Below the pieces are notes generated by a model that did no database searches, was not told where the DNA came from, and saw only the letters and a list, made by a program, of their open reading frames with translations. Source: an uncultured Litoreibacter sp. (GTDB lineage Bacteria; Pseudomonadota; Alphaproteobacteria; Rhodobacterales; Rhodobacteraceae). Taken from it: a DNA stretch of 6,483 bases. The position numbers and the translations under genes were made by a program. Location of the stretch: contig CALFWN010000076.1 in the NCBI GenBank assembly GCA_937928335.1, positions 1-6,483 on the forward strand. The letters are read 5' to 3'. The number at the start of each line of letters is the position of its first letter. Position 1 is the first letter of the stretch. This document shows, in pieces, positions 1 to 6,187 of the stretch.

Positions 1-405
1 CAATGCAAAGGTGAAACGCGCCTTCATGCCTGACGAATAGGTGCCCACAGGCATGTCGAAATATTCCTTCAGCCCGCAGAGATAGCGGCAGAAGGCCTCG
101 ATATAATCGGGGTCGAGCGAATAGAGCCGGGCGATGTAGCGACAGTTTTCGGTGGCCGTGTGCTTGGGGACCACGCCCCCCATGAAGCCCAGCGGGAAGG
201 AGATGCGGGAGGTGCGCACGATCTCCCCCTCGTCGGGCTTTTCAAGGCCCGCCATCATGTTGATAACTGTGGTTTTTCCGGTGCCGTTGGGGGCCAGGAT
301 GCCGACGGAATGTCCAAGCTCGACGCGGAAGGAGGCGCGGTCAAGGATCACCTTGCGCTGCGTGCCCGTCCAGAAGGACTTGCTGACCTCACGAAACTCA
401 ATCAC
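1..405 (-). CDS. Capsule/surface polysaccharide ABC exporter, ATP-binding subunit (KpsT/CtrD-like), 3' end cut off by the window
   Basis: Partial gene: 135 N-terminal codons are present and the rest lies beyond position 1. The product should be the cytoplasmic ATPase that drives export of capsule or similar polysaccharide through an ABC-2 type permease (KpsM-like), which is not in the window. Seen: start MIEFREVSKSF; Walker A at residues 38-45 (APNGTGKT); the stretch SFPLGFMGG (about 69-77), where KpsT proteins carry a similar WPVGLAGG; and an ABC signature at 122-128 (TYSSGMK) in the KpsT style instead of LSGGQ. Walker B and the switch histidine are off the window. The start is GTG at 405-403, the only usual start codon between the in-frame TGA at 435-433 and the conserved N-terminus; AAGGG lies just upstream. 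Odd: the first glycine of Walker A is alanine, and no glutamine is evident in the Q-loop region. Family assignment is firm; the exported polymer cannot be told. Confidence 0.88.
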   Translation of the reverse strand, partial: MIEFREVSKSFWTGTQRKVILDRASFRVELGHSVGILAPNGTGKTTVINMMAGLEKPDEGEIVRTSRISFPLGFMGGVVPKHTATENCRYIARLYSLDPDYIEAFCRYLCGLKEYFDMPVGTYSSGMKARFTFAL

Positions 406-413
406 CTCGATAC

Positions 414-432
414 GCCCTTGTTTTTGCCCTTG
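414..432 (-). repeat. Paired 7-base direct repeat in front of the exporter ATPase start
   Basis: On the minus strand the heptamer CAAGGGC occurs twice (432-426 and 420-414), separated by five A residues. The copy nearer the gene supplies an AAGGG that could act as a ribosome binding site for the GTG start at 405. The second copy is too far upstream for that start. The repeat is seen directly; a ribosome-binding role is inference. Confidence 0.4.
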
Positions 433-640
433 TCAGCCCCGGTCTGGTTGCGCCTGCAAAGCGTCGCCGCGGTCTGAACCCCACTCTAAATTGCGCGTGA
501 CATCCCCCAACCGAGCGGCCGCCGCGCAGATATGTCAAAGCAGATTTGCCTTAACTGCGACTTAAGACCCGCGTCGCGCTGACCAACATCCGGGCCATCC
601 TATCCGCCGGCAAAGGGGAAGTCAGCCCCGGTGTTTCGCA

Positions 641-660
641 ACTCGCAACAAATTGCGGGT
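641..660. other. Small stem-loop in the divergent spacer
   Basis: An 8-bp stem (641-648 against 653-660, including one G-T pair) closes a CAAA loop. No run of T follows on either strand, so it does not look like an intrinsic terminator. It could be a binding site, part of a 5' leader of the glycosylase transcript, or chance in GC-rich DNA. Confidence 0.25.
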
Positions 661-810
661 GGGACGTGCGATTTCGGCGGGGGCTGGCCGATGGCGGGGG
701 CAGACGGCATACTCGGCCGGTGGCAGAACCGGGGCGCCAGCCCCCTGGGCGAAGGAATGCGTGCGGAATGTCGCGCAGCGCGGGCGGCCTTGAGGGGAGA
801 ATGTGCAGGA

Positions 811-1404
811 ATGACAATGCCGGATGATCTTGCGGCCCTGATGGCGTCGATGCGGGCGTGCAGGATTTGTGACGGGCTGGAGCTGGGGCCAAACCCGATC
901 TTTCAGCTCGACCCGGCTGTGAGGATTCTGATCGTCGGGCAAGCGCCCGGGCGGATAACGCATGGCAAAAACAGGCCGTTTGATGACCCGTCGGGCGTTC
1001 GTTTGCGGGCGTGGCTGGGGGTGGATGAGGCGACCTTCTATGGTGACCCGCGCATCGGGTTGTTTCCGATGGGGTTATGCTTTCCGGGTTCCGGGACATC
1101 CGGCGACAAACCTCCGAGGGCGGAATGCGCGGTGGCGTGGCGCAGGCCGGTGATGGCGGCCCTGAAGGACGTGCAGCTGACACTGGTGCTTGGGCAATAT
1201 GCGATTGCATGGCACCTGCCCGCTTTGAAAGGCATGGCGGTCACGGAGGCGGTGAAACGCTCCAGCGAAGGGCAGGACGGCGTATTCGTATTGCCTCATC
1301 CCAGCCCCAGAAATAACAGGTGGCTGAAGATCAATGACTGGTTCGAGGCCGATGTGATCCCGCGCATTCAATCGACCGTCTCAGAATTGCTGAAAGAGCC
1401 CTGA
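811..1404 (+). CDS. Uracil-DNA glycosylase superfamily protein with predicted [4Fe-4S] cysteines
   Basis: Predicted cytoplasmic DNA-repair enzyme of the uracil-DNA glycosylase fold (COG1573-like), 197 aa. Such enzymes cut the N-glycosidic bond of uracil or related damaged bases to start base-excision repair. Seen: motif 1 GQAPG at 43-47, followed by PF at 56-57 and SG at 61-62; a hydrophobic strand LTLVLGQYA (123-131); and motif 2 HPSPRN at 163-168 with W171. Cysteines C17, C20, C90 and C106 form C-X2-C-X69-C-X15-C, the spacing known for the iron-sulfur cluster of family 4/5 enzymes. Odd: the motif 1 glutamate usual in family 4 (GEAPG) is glutamine here, and HPSPRN is closer to family 5 or SMUG enzymes. 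Start: ATG 811 has GAGGGGAG at 792-799. ATG 817, with AGGA at 807-810 six bases upstream, is an equally good alternative. The stop overlaps the next ATG by one base. Substrate is unknown. Confidence 0.82.
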   Translation: MTMPDDLAALMASMRACRICDGLELGPNPIFQLDPAVRILIVGQAPGRITHGKNRPFDDPSGVRLRAWLGVDEATFYGDPRIGLFPMGLCFPGSGTSGDKPPRAECAVAWRRPVMAALKDVQLTLVLGQYAIAWHLPALKGMAVTEAVKRSSEGQDGVFVLPHPSPRNNRWLKINDWFEADVIPRIQSTVSELLKEP

Positions 1405-2180
1405 TGAGTGCACCCGACCTGACCCCATTGGACAAAGCCCATGCCGAGATGGAGGTGAGCGACGCGGCCCGGCTGCGGTTTTACGAGCGGCTGGCGGATG
1501 CGGAGCTGTTCCTGCTGCTCGACGCGCCGGCTGACGGGGATCAGATCACGCCGCGCCTGTTCCCGGTGGAGGAGGTGACATTGGTGCTGGCCTTTGACCG
1601 CGAAGAGCGGCTGGCCGAATTTGCAGGAAGCGCGCCCTATGCGGCGCTGTCGGGCCGCGCTCTGGTGCAGATGCTGGCGGAGCAATCGCTGGGGCTGGGG
1701 CTGAACCTTGAGGTGGCCCCCTCCTCCATTATGTTGCCGCCTGAGGCAATCGGATGGCTGCATGAAACCCTTGGCACCGCCCCGGAGGATGTGGAGGCGA
1801 CGCCCGAGGAATTGCTGCCACCCACCGGATTGCCGGAGGTGCTTGTCACCGGGTTGGACACCAAATTGGCGCTGACCAGCGGGCTGGCCCGCCACGCCTA
1901 CCTTTGCGCCGTGCGCTACAAGGGCGGCGGGCAATCCCATATGCTGGCTTTTCTGGACCCCGTGCCGGGGGCGGAACCTGCGCTGGCGCGGGCGGTCAAC
2001 GAGGCTTTGGTCTTTAGCGGCATTGAAGCGGGCGCGCTGGATGTGGCATTTTTCAATGCCCGTGACCCGCTGGCAGCGGAGCTGGCAAAGGTCGGGTTGC
2101 GGTTCGATCTGCCCGAGATGACCACGCCTGAAGAACCCGCCGCGCCGGGGATGGACCCGGGCAAACCACCGAGGCTTTAA
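1404..2180 (+). CDS. SseB family protein
   Basis: 258-aa soluble protein with no signal peptide or membrane segment, placed in the SseB family. Family members are poorly understood: the name comes from enhanced serine sensitivity in E. coli, and no enzymatic activity is established. Seen: an N-terminal domain around residues 10-125, with the pattern RFYERLADAELFLLLD (25-40), a VTLVLAFDREERLAEF block (58-73) and SIMLPPEAIGWL (108-119). A Pro/Glu-rich linker follows (about 125-145), then a second domain (about 146-238) containing AYLCAVRYKGGG (165-176), a pattern resembling the C-terminal SseB domain. The tail from 239 is Pro-rich and probably disordered. Its ATG shares a base with the upstream glycosylase stop (TGATG), and AAAGAG lies just before, so translation is probably coupled. 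The stop overlaps that of the convergent dehydrogenase gene. Confidence 0.8.
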   Translation: MSAPDLTPLDKAHAEMEVSDAARLRFYERLADAELFLLLDAPADGDQITPRLFPVEEVTLVLAFDREERLAEFAGSAPYAALSGRALVQMLAEQSLGLGLNLEVAPSSIMLPPEAIGWLHETLGTAPEDVEATPEELLPPTGLPEVLVTGLDTKLALTSGLARHAYLCAVRYKGGGQSHMLAFLDPVPGAEPALARAVNEALVFSGIEAGALDVAFFNARDPLAAELAKVGLRFDLPEMTTPEEPAAPGMDPGKPPRL

Positions 2181-2186
2181 TAGCCT
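2172..2186. repeat. Perfect inverted repeat centred on overlapping convergent stop codons
   Basis: AGGCT (2172-2176) and AGCCT (2182-2186) form a perfect 5-bp inverted repeat around the loop TTAAT. The loop contains the sseB stop (TAA, 2178-2180) and the complement of the ghrA stop (TTA, 2177-2179). The stem is short and no T-run follows on either strand, so it is at best a weak bidirectional pause or mRNA end structure. The repeat is seen; any function is inference. Confidence 0.35.
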
Positions 2187-3106
2187 GCCTCCCGGTCTAC
2201 CAGATGCAGAAACGGCTCTCCGGCCTCGCCGCGACGGATATTTTCGGCAATGACCTCTGAGGCGCTGGGGGGCCGGGTTTCCGAGGCGATATGTGGCGTG
2301 ACGGTGACTTTCGGATGCACCCAGAAGGGATGCTCCGGCGGCAGCGGCTCCACCCGGAACACATCCAGCGTGGCATGGCTGAGGGTGCCACTGTCCAGCG
2401 CCTTGATCAGGGCCGCGTCGTCGATCAGCGGCCCGCGACCGGGGTTGATGATCACGGCGCCTTTGGCCAGCAGGGCCAGCGTATCGGCATTGATGATATT
2501 GGTGGTGGCCGGGGTATCTGGCAGCAGCAGGACCACGATATCGGCGCCTGTCAGGGCCTCGGTCAGGCCCGTGTTCCCATGATGGCAGGTGATGCCGGTG
2601 ACGGATTTTTCACGGCGGCTCCAGCCGTGGGTGTCAAAGTTCAGTGTTGCGAGCTGTTGGGCGCAGGCCGTCCCGAGCGCGCCAAGGCCCAGAACGCAGA
2701 GTTTGCGCTCCCGTGCCAGGGGCGGCGCGCCTTCCAGCCATGTGCCGCTTTGGCCGTGGATGTGGCGGTCCATCTCAAGATGATGGCGCAGCGTGTGGCC
2801 GGTGACCCATTCGACCATGCCCTCCGTCAGGCCATGATTGACCATGCGGCACAGGGGCTGGGTGAGGGTCTTGTTGTCCACGATGCTTTCGACCCCGGCC
2901 CAGAGGCTGAGCACCGCCTTGGTGTTCGTGTAGGGCGTCAGATCCGTGACCGGGCCGTTCGGGGCATAGATGATGTAATCTACCTGCTCGGGCGGGAACT
3001 CCGTCGTCAGCGTGTAGTTGAACCCGGCCTTGTCGAAGGCCGCGTGCAGATAGGTGCGAAATTCCTCCCACCGGGCGGGCTGGGCGGAAAAGAGGATGTT
3101 GACCAT
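2177..3106 (-). CDS. ghrA: Glyoxylate/hydroxypyruvate reductase A-type D-2-hydroxyacid dehydrogenase
   Basis: 309-aa cytoplasmic enzyme that should reduce glyoxylate to glycolate and hydroxypyruvate to D-glycerate; E. coli GhrA is of similar length (312 aa). Seen: an N-terminal substrate domain (about 1-100); a nucleotide-binding glycine motif GLGALG at 140-145, followed by WSRREK (162-167), whose arginines suit NADPH; and the catalytic set of the family: R224 in NPGRG, E253 in VEPLPPE and H272 in TPHIAS. The C-terminus VDREAGY matches the VDRxxGY ending of GhrA. The start at 3106 was chosen because MVNILFSAQ begins the conserved fold and lies 4 nt after the rodA stop; an in-frame ATG at 3130 would run back into rodA. 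No strong ribosome binding site is visible, so coupling to rodA translation is likely. The actual substrate could be another 2-oxoacid. Confidence 0.9.
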   Translation of the reverse strand: MVNILFSAQPARWEEFRTYLHAAFDKAGFNYTLTTEFPPEQVDYIIYAPNGPVTDLTPYTNTKAVLSLWAGVESIVDNKTLTQPLCRMVNHGLTEGMVEWVTGHTLRHHLEMDRHIHGQSGTWLEGAPPLARERKLCVLGLGALGTACAQQLATLNFDTHGWSRREKSVTGITCHHGNTGLTEALTGADIVVLLLPDTPATTNIINADTLALLAKGAVIINPGRGPLIDDAALIKALDSGTLSHATLDVFRVEPLPPEHPFWVHPKVTVTPHIASETRPPSASEVIAENIRRGEAGEPFLHLVDREAGY

Positions 3107-3110
3107 AGCC

Positions 3111-4250
3111 CTAGCGCGGCCTGTGAACATGGGCTGACTGCACCAGCCCGAAGGCCAGCATCAGCACCAGCATGGCCGAGCCGCCATAGCTGACCAGCGG
3201 CAGCGGCACGCCCACAACCGGGGCCAGCCCCATGACCATCGACATGTTCACCGCGAAGAACAGGAAGAAGGTCAGCGCCACGCCCAGCGTGACCAGCGAG
3301 GCAAAGCGGTCCTTGTTGCTGAGCGCGGAGGCGACGCAGAAGACCAGCACCAGCACGTAAAGCAGCAGCAGGGAGATGCCGCCCACGAAGCCGAACTCCT
3401 CGGCCAGGGTGGTGAAGATGAAGTCGGTATGTTTCTCGGGCAGGAAGTTCAGCCGGCTTTGGGTGCCTTGCATATAGCCGCGCCCTGTCCAGCCGCCGGA
3501 GCCCAGCGCGATCTTGGACTGGGTGATGTGATAGCCCGCCCCCAGCGGGTCCGAGGCGGGGTCGAGAAACGTGTCGATGCGGCGGTATTGATAGTCCTTG
3601 AGAAGCTGCCATTCGGTGCCGCGCGACTTGAACACGGCAGAGACCAGCGCCGCCGCCGCCCCTATGACGCCCGCGAAATAGAGCCAGCTGACACCTGCCA
3701 GAAACATCAGCCCGCCGCCGCCAAACAACAGCAACAGCGCCGTGCCAAGGTCTGGTTGGCGCAGGGTCAGGTAGGTGGGCACCAGAATGATCACCACAGG
3801 GACCAGCACCCAGAACGGGTGCGAGGTCTTCTTGATGTCGAGCCAGTCGTAATAGGAGGCGAGAAACAGCACGAGCGTAATCTTGGTCAGCTCGGAGGGT
3901 TGCAGCCGCATGAAGCCAAGGTCAATCCAGCGCTGCGCGCCCATGCCGGTGGCCCCGAAGAACTCCACCCCGATGAGCAGCAGCACCGAGACCCCGTAGG
4001 CCAGCCCCGCCATGTTGCGCAGGAACCATGTGGGGATCATCGCGACCATGAACATCAGGACCAGCCCCATGATGAAGCGTTTCATCTGCGGCTCGGCCCA
4101 CGGGGTCATGGAGCCACCCGCCACGGAGTAGAGCATCAGGAACCCGACGCTGGCGATGGCGGCCAGCAGCATGGCGATGGGCCAGTTGAGATAGAGCAGC
4201 TTCAGCGGGCCGGAGGGCACCGATTTGTGGTTATGGGCGAGATAGGTCAT
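3111..4250 (-). CDS. rodA: Rod shape-determining SEDS peptidoglycan glycosyltransferase RodA
   Basis: 379-aa polytopic inner-membrane protein of the SEDS family. It polymerises glycan strands from lipid II during lateral wall growth, working as a pair with PBP2. Seen: about ten hydrophobic segments starting at LNWPIAMLLAAIASVGFLML (21-40); the SEDS block GAQRWIDLG...QPSELTK (104-123); a long extracellular loop with GRGYMQGTQSRLNFLPEKHTDFIF (256-279), whose D276 aligns with the catalytic aspartate of RodA (D262 in E. coli); and the C-terminal PLPLVSYGGSA (349-359). Length is near the usual value (370 in E. coli). The ATG at 4250 overlaps the PBP2 stop in ATGA, and GAGG sits one base before the ATG, so expression probably depends on ribosomes arriving from mrdA. 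Nothing is missing or broken. Confidence 0.96.
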   Translation of the reverse strand: MTYLAHNHKSVPSGPLKLLYLNWPIAMLLAAIASVGFLMLYSVAGGSMTPWAEPQMKRFIMGLVLMFMVAMIPTWFLRNMAGLAYGVSVLLLIGVEFFGATGMGAQRWIDLGFMRLQPSELTKITLVLFLASYYDWLDIKKTSHPFWVLVPVVIILVPTYLTLRQPDLGTALLLLFGGGGLMFLAGVSWLYFAGVIGAAAALVSAVFKSRGTEWQLLKDYQYRRIDTFLDPASDPLGAGYHITQSKIALGSGGWTGRGYMQGTQSRLNFLPEKHTDFIFTTLAEEFGFVGGISLLLLYVLVLVFCVASALSNKDRFASLVTLGVALTFFLFFAVNMSMVMGLAPVVGVPLPLVSYGGSAMLVLMLAFGLVQSAHVHRPR

Positions 4251-6187
4251 GCCTCGGACACTTTCGGGCCGTCCTTGGGGTCGTTGATCTGCAACTCCTC
4301 CAGCGCGGATTGGATGCGGCCGCGTTGCGATTCAGGATAGGCTGACAGGGGCGGCATCCCGTCAAACTGCGCGGCGAGGATGATATCGCGCGCGATGGGT
4401 GCCGCCGCCGTGGAGCCGCCGCCGCCATGCTCCACCACCACCGCGATGGCGTAGCGCGGGGCGTTATGGGGGGCGAAGCCCACAAACAGCGCGTGGTCGC
4501 GGCGTTCCCAAGGCAGATCCTCGTTGCGGAAGACCCCTGCCCGGCGCTCTGCGGCGGTGATGTTGCGCACCTGACTGGTGCCGGTCTTGCCCGCCATGCG
4601 GCGGTCCTTGTCGGCGATGCGGGAGCTATACCCCGTGCCGCGCTGCTCGTTGCTGACGGCAAACATGCCCTGTCGAATATAGTCGAGCGAGGTCTTGGAC
4701 AGCTCCATCGGCGCGCCGAGCGTAGGGGGGACCTCCTTCTCGTTGACCGCGCGCACCAGGCGGGGCTCGACAGCGCGGCCTGTTGCCAGGCGCGCGGTCA
4801 TGACGGCAAGTTGCAGCGGCGAGGCCAGCACGAAGCCCTGCCCGATCGCGGCATTCAGGCTGTCACCGATCACCCAATCCGCGCCCCGGTTCTCGGCCTT
4901 CCAGGCCTTGGTGGGCGTCAGGCCGGAGGAGACCGCCGACATAGGCACATTATGCCGCTCGCCCAGCCCTAGCTTACGGGCCATAGCAGAGATCTTTTCG
5001 ATGCCGACCCGCTGGGCGAGGTCGTAGTAATAGACATCACAGGATTGCTTGATCGAATTATGCAGGTCCATCTTGCCGTGGCCGCCGCGTTTCCAGCAAT
5101 GGAAGCGGCGGTTGGCGACCTCGGTGTGGCCACCGCAATAGACGGTTTCCTCGGCGGTGATTTCACCTGCCTCAATCGCCGCCAGCGCAGTGACCATCTT
5201 GAAGGTAGAGCCCGGCGGATAGGTGCCCTGCACTGCCTTGTTGGCCAGCGGGCGATATTTGTTCTCTGTCAGTGACGCATAATCCGCGACCGAGATGCCG
5301 CGCACGAATTTATTGGGGTCAAACGCAGGCGCAGAGCCGATGGCCACCAGATCGCCATTGGTCACATCGATGACCACCGCCGCAGCGCTTTCGCCCGCCA
5401 GCCGGGCCTGAACGAAGTTTTGCAGCTTGGTGTCGATGGTCAGCTGGACGGTTTCGCCCTTTGTGGCCTCGTCGCGGCCCAGCTCGCGCATGACCCGGCC
5501 CACGGCATTCACCTCGATCCGTTTGGTCCCGGCCTTGCCCCGCAGGGAGGCCTCGAGCTTATTCTCAATACCCGTCTTTCCGATCTGGAATTTCGGGATT
5601 TGCAAAAGCGGGTCAGGGTCCTCGATCCGGCTGAGGTCATAATCCGAGACCGGCCCGACATAGCCAATGATATGGGCGAAATCATCGCCGCGCGGGTAAA
5701 AGCGGCTGAGGCCAAACTCGGGTGTGATCCCCGGCAAGGCGGGAGCGTTTACCGCCACCTGGCTTACATCTTCCCAGCTGAGCCTGTCAGCCACGGTCAC
5801 CGGCACAAGGCGGGAGCGTTTGGACAATTCCTCAAGGATGCGGTCAATTTCTTCAGGGGGAAGCGGGATCAGGCGGCTGAGGTTCGTCAGCGTCTGCTTT
5901 GGGTCGTCGACCTCGTCGCGGATGATCGTCACCCGGTAGTTTTGCTGATTGCCTGCAATGAGCAGCCCGTTGCGGTCAAACACCTGCCCGCGCGGCGGCG
6001 GCAGAAGCCGGATATTGATCCGGTTTTCCTCGGCCAGCAGCCGGAACTGATCGGCCTCATTGACCTGTAATTGTCGCATCCGGCTGCCCAGCAACACGGC
6101 AAATCCGGCCATGCCGGAGCCAAGGATCAGCCCGCGCCGGCTGATCATGCCAATGCTGTCTTCGGTATCCTTTGGCGAGCGTCTCAT
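4247..6187 (-). CDS. mrdA: Penicillin-binding protein 2, elongasome peptidoglycan transpeptidase
   Basis: 646-aa bitopic inner-membrane protein; it forms the peptide cross-links in glycan made by RodA and is a beta-lactam target. Seen: a short cytoplasmic N-terminus with one membrane anchor (about 19-37); a pedestal/dimerisation domain beginning LLPPPRGQVFDRNG (61-74) and including FYPRGDDFAHIIGYVG (163-178); and a transpeptidase domain with catalytic STFK (S327, K330), SCD (382-384) as the SxN-type motif, and KTGTS (534-538). C351, C364, H370 and C383 occupy the places of the zinc site described in gammaproteobacterial PBP2. Start: ATG 6187, chosen because it overlaps the mreD stop (ATGA) and has AGGA eight bases upstream. 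The frame stays open to the window edge, but that extension overlaps mreD and is not protein-like. SRRG before the anchor resembles a twin-arginine motif. Confidence 0.96.
   Translation of the reverse strand: MRRSPKDTEDSIGMISRRGLILGSGMAGFAVLLGSRMRQLQVNEADQFRLLAEENRINIRLLPPPRGQVFDRNGLLIAGNQQNYRVTIIRDEVDDPKQTLTNLSRLIPLPPEEIDRILEELSKRSRLVPVTVADRLSWEDVSQVAVNAPALPGITPEFGLSRFYPRGDDFAHIIGYVGPVSDYDLSRIEDPDPLLQIPKFQIGKTGIENKLEASLRGKAGTKRIEVNAVGRVMRELGRDEATKGETVQLTIDTKLQNFVQARLAGESAAAVVIDVTNGDLVAIGSAPAFDPNKFVRGISVADYASLTENKYRPLANKAVQGTYPPGSTFKMVTALAAIEAGEITAEETVYCGGHTEVANRRFHCWKRGGHGKMDLHNSIKQSCDVYYYDLAQRVGIEKISAMARKLGLGERHNVPMSAVSSGLTPTKAWKAENRGADWVIGDSLNAAIGQGFVLASPLQLAVMTARLATGRAVEPRLVRAVNEKEVPPTLGAPMELSKTSLDYIRQGMFAVSNEQRGTGYSSRIADKDRRMAGKTGTSQVRNITAAERRAGVFRNEDLPWERRDHALFVGFAPHNAPRYAIAVVVEHGGGGSTAAAPIARDIILAAQFDGMPPLSAYPESQRGRIQSALEELQINDPKDGPKVSEA

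Larger units (their letters stand above)
406..810. other. Divergent intergenic spacer
   Basis: This 405-base stretch separates the leftward exporter ATPase gene from the rightward glycosylase gene, so both promoters should lie here. I could not find a convincing -35/-10 pair on either strand. It contains a short direct repeat in front of the exporter start (414-432) and one small stem-loop (641-660). The frame of the glycosylase gene stays open from 631, but the added residues look like translated GC-rich spacer, not conserved protein. No tRNA or other recognisable RNA gene is seen. Confidence 0.6.

Noticed and set aside
515..522. GCGGCCGC palindrome in the spacer
   Set aside because: An 8-base palindrome of G and C is expected by chance in DNA of this composition and has no accompanying structure.
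533..538. Perfect TTGACA on the minus strand as a -35 box for the exporter ATPase gene
   Set aside because: At spacings of 16-18 bases the hexamers are GCTCGG, CTCGGT and TCGGTT, none like a -10 box, so I do not call a promoter.
631..810. Open in-frame extension that would start the glycosylase gene at 631, adding 60 residues
   Set aside because: The added residues are Gly/Arg/Ala-rich with no family resemblance, while the conserved N-terminus with its CxxC begins just after 811/817, where ribosome-binding sequences are present.
551..1210. Long minus-strand open frame (219 codons) opposite the glycosylase gene
   Set aside because: Its translation is Pro/Arg/Ser-rich low-complexity sequence typical of antisense frames in GC-rich DNA; the plus-strand frame has recognisable enzyme motifs.
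2291..3193. 300-codon plus-strand open frame opposite ghrA
   Set aside because: Antisense to a gene with an intact catalytic triad; the translation resembles no protein I recognise and has the composition expected of a shadow frame.
3429..4340. 303-codon plus-strand open frame opposite rodA and the mrdA end
   Set aside because: Very rich in Gln, His, Arg and Gly, as expected from the complement of hydrophobic membrane codons; rodA on the other strand is unmistakable.
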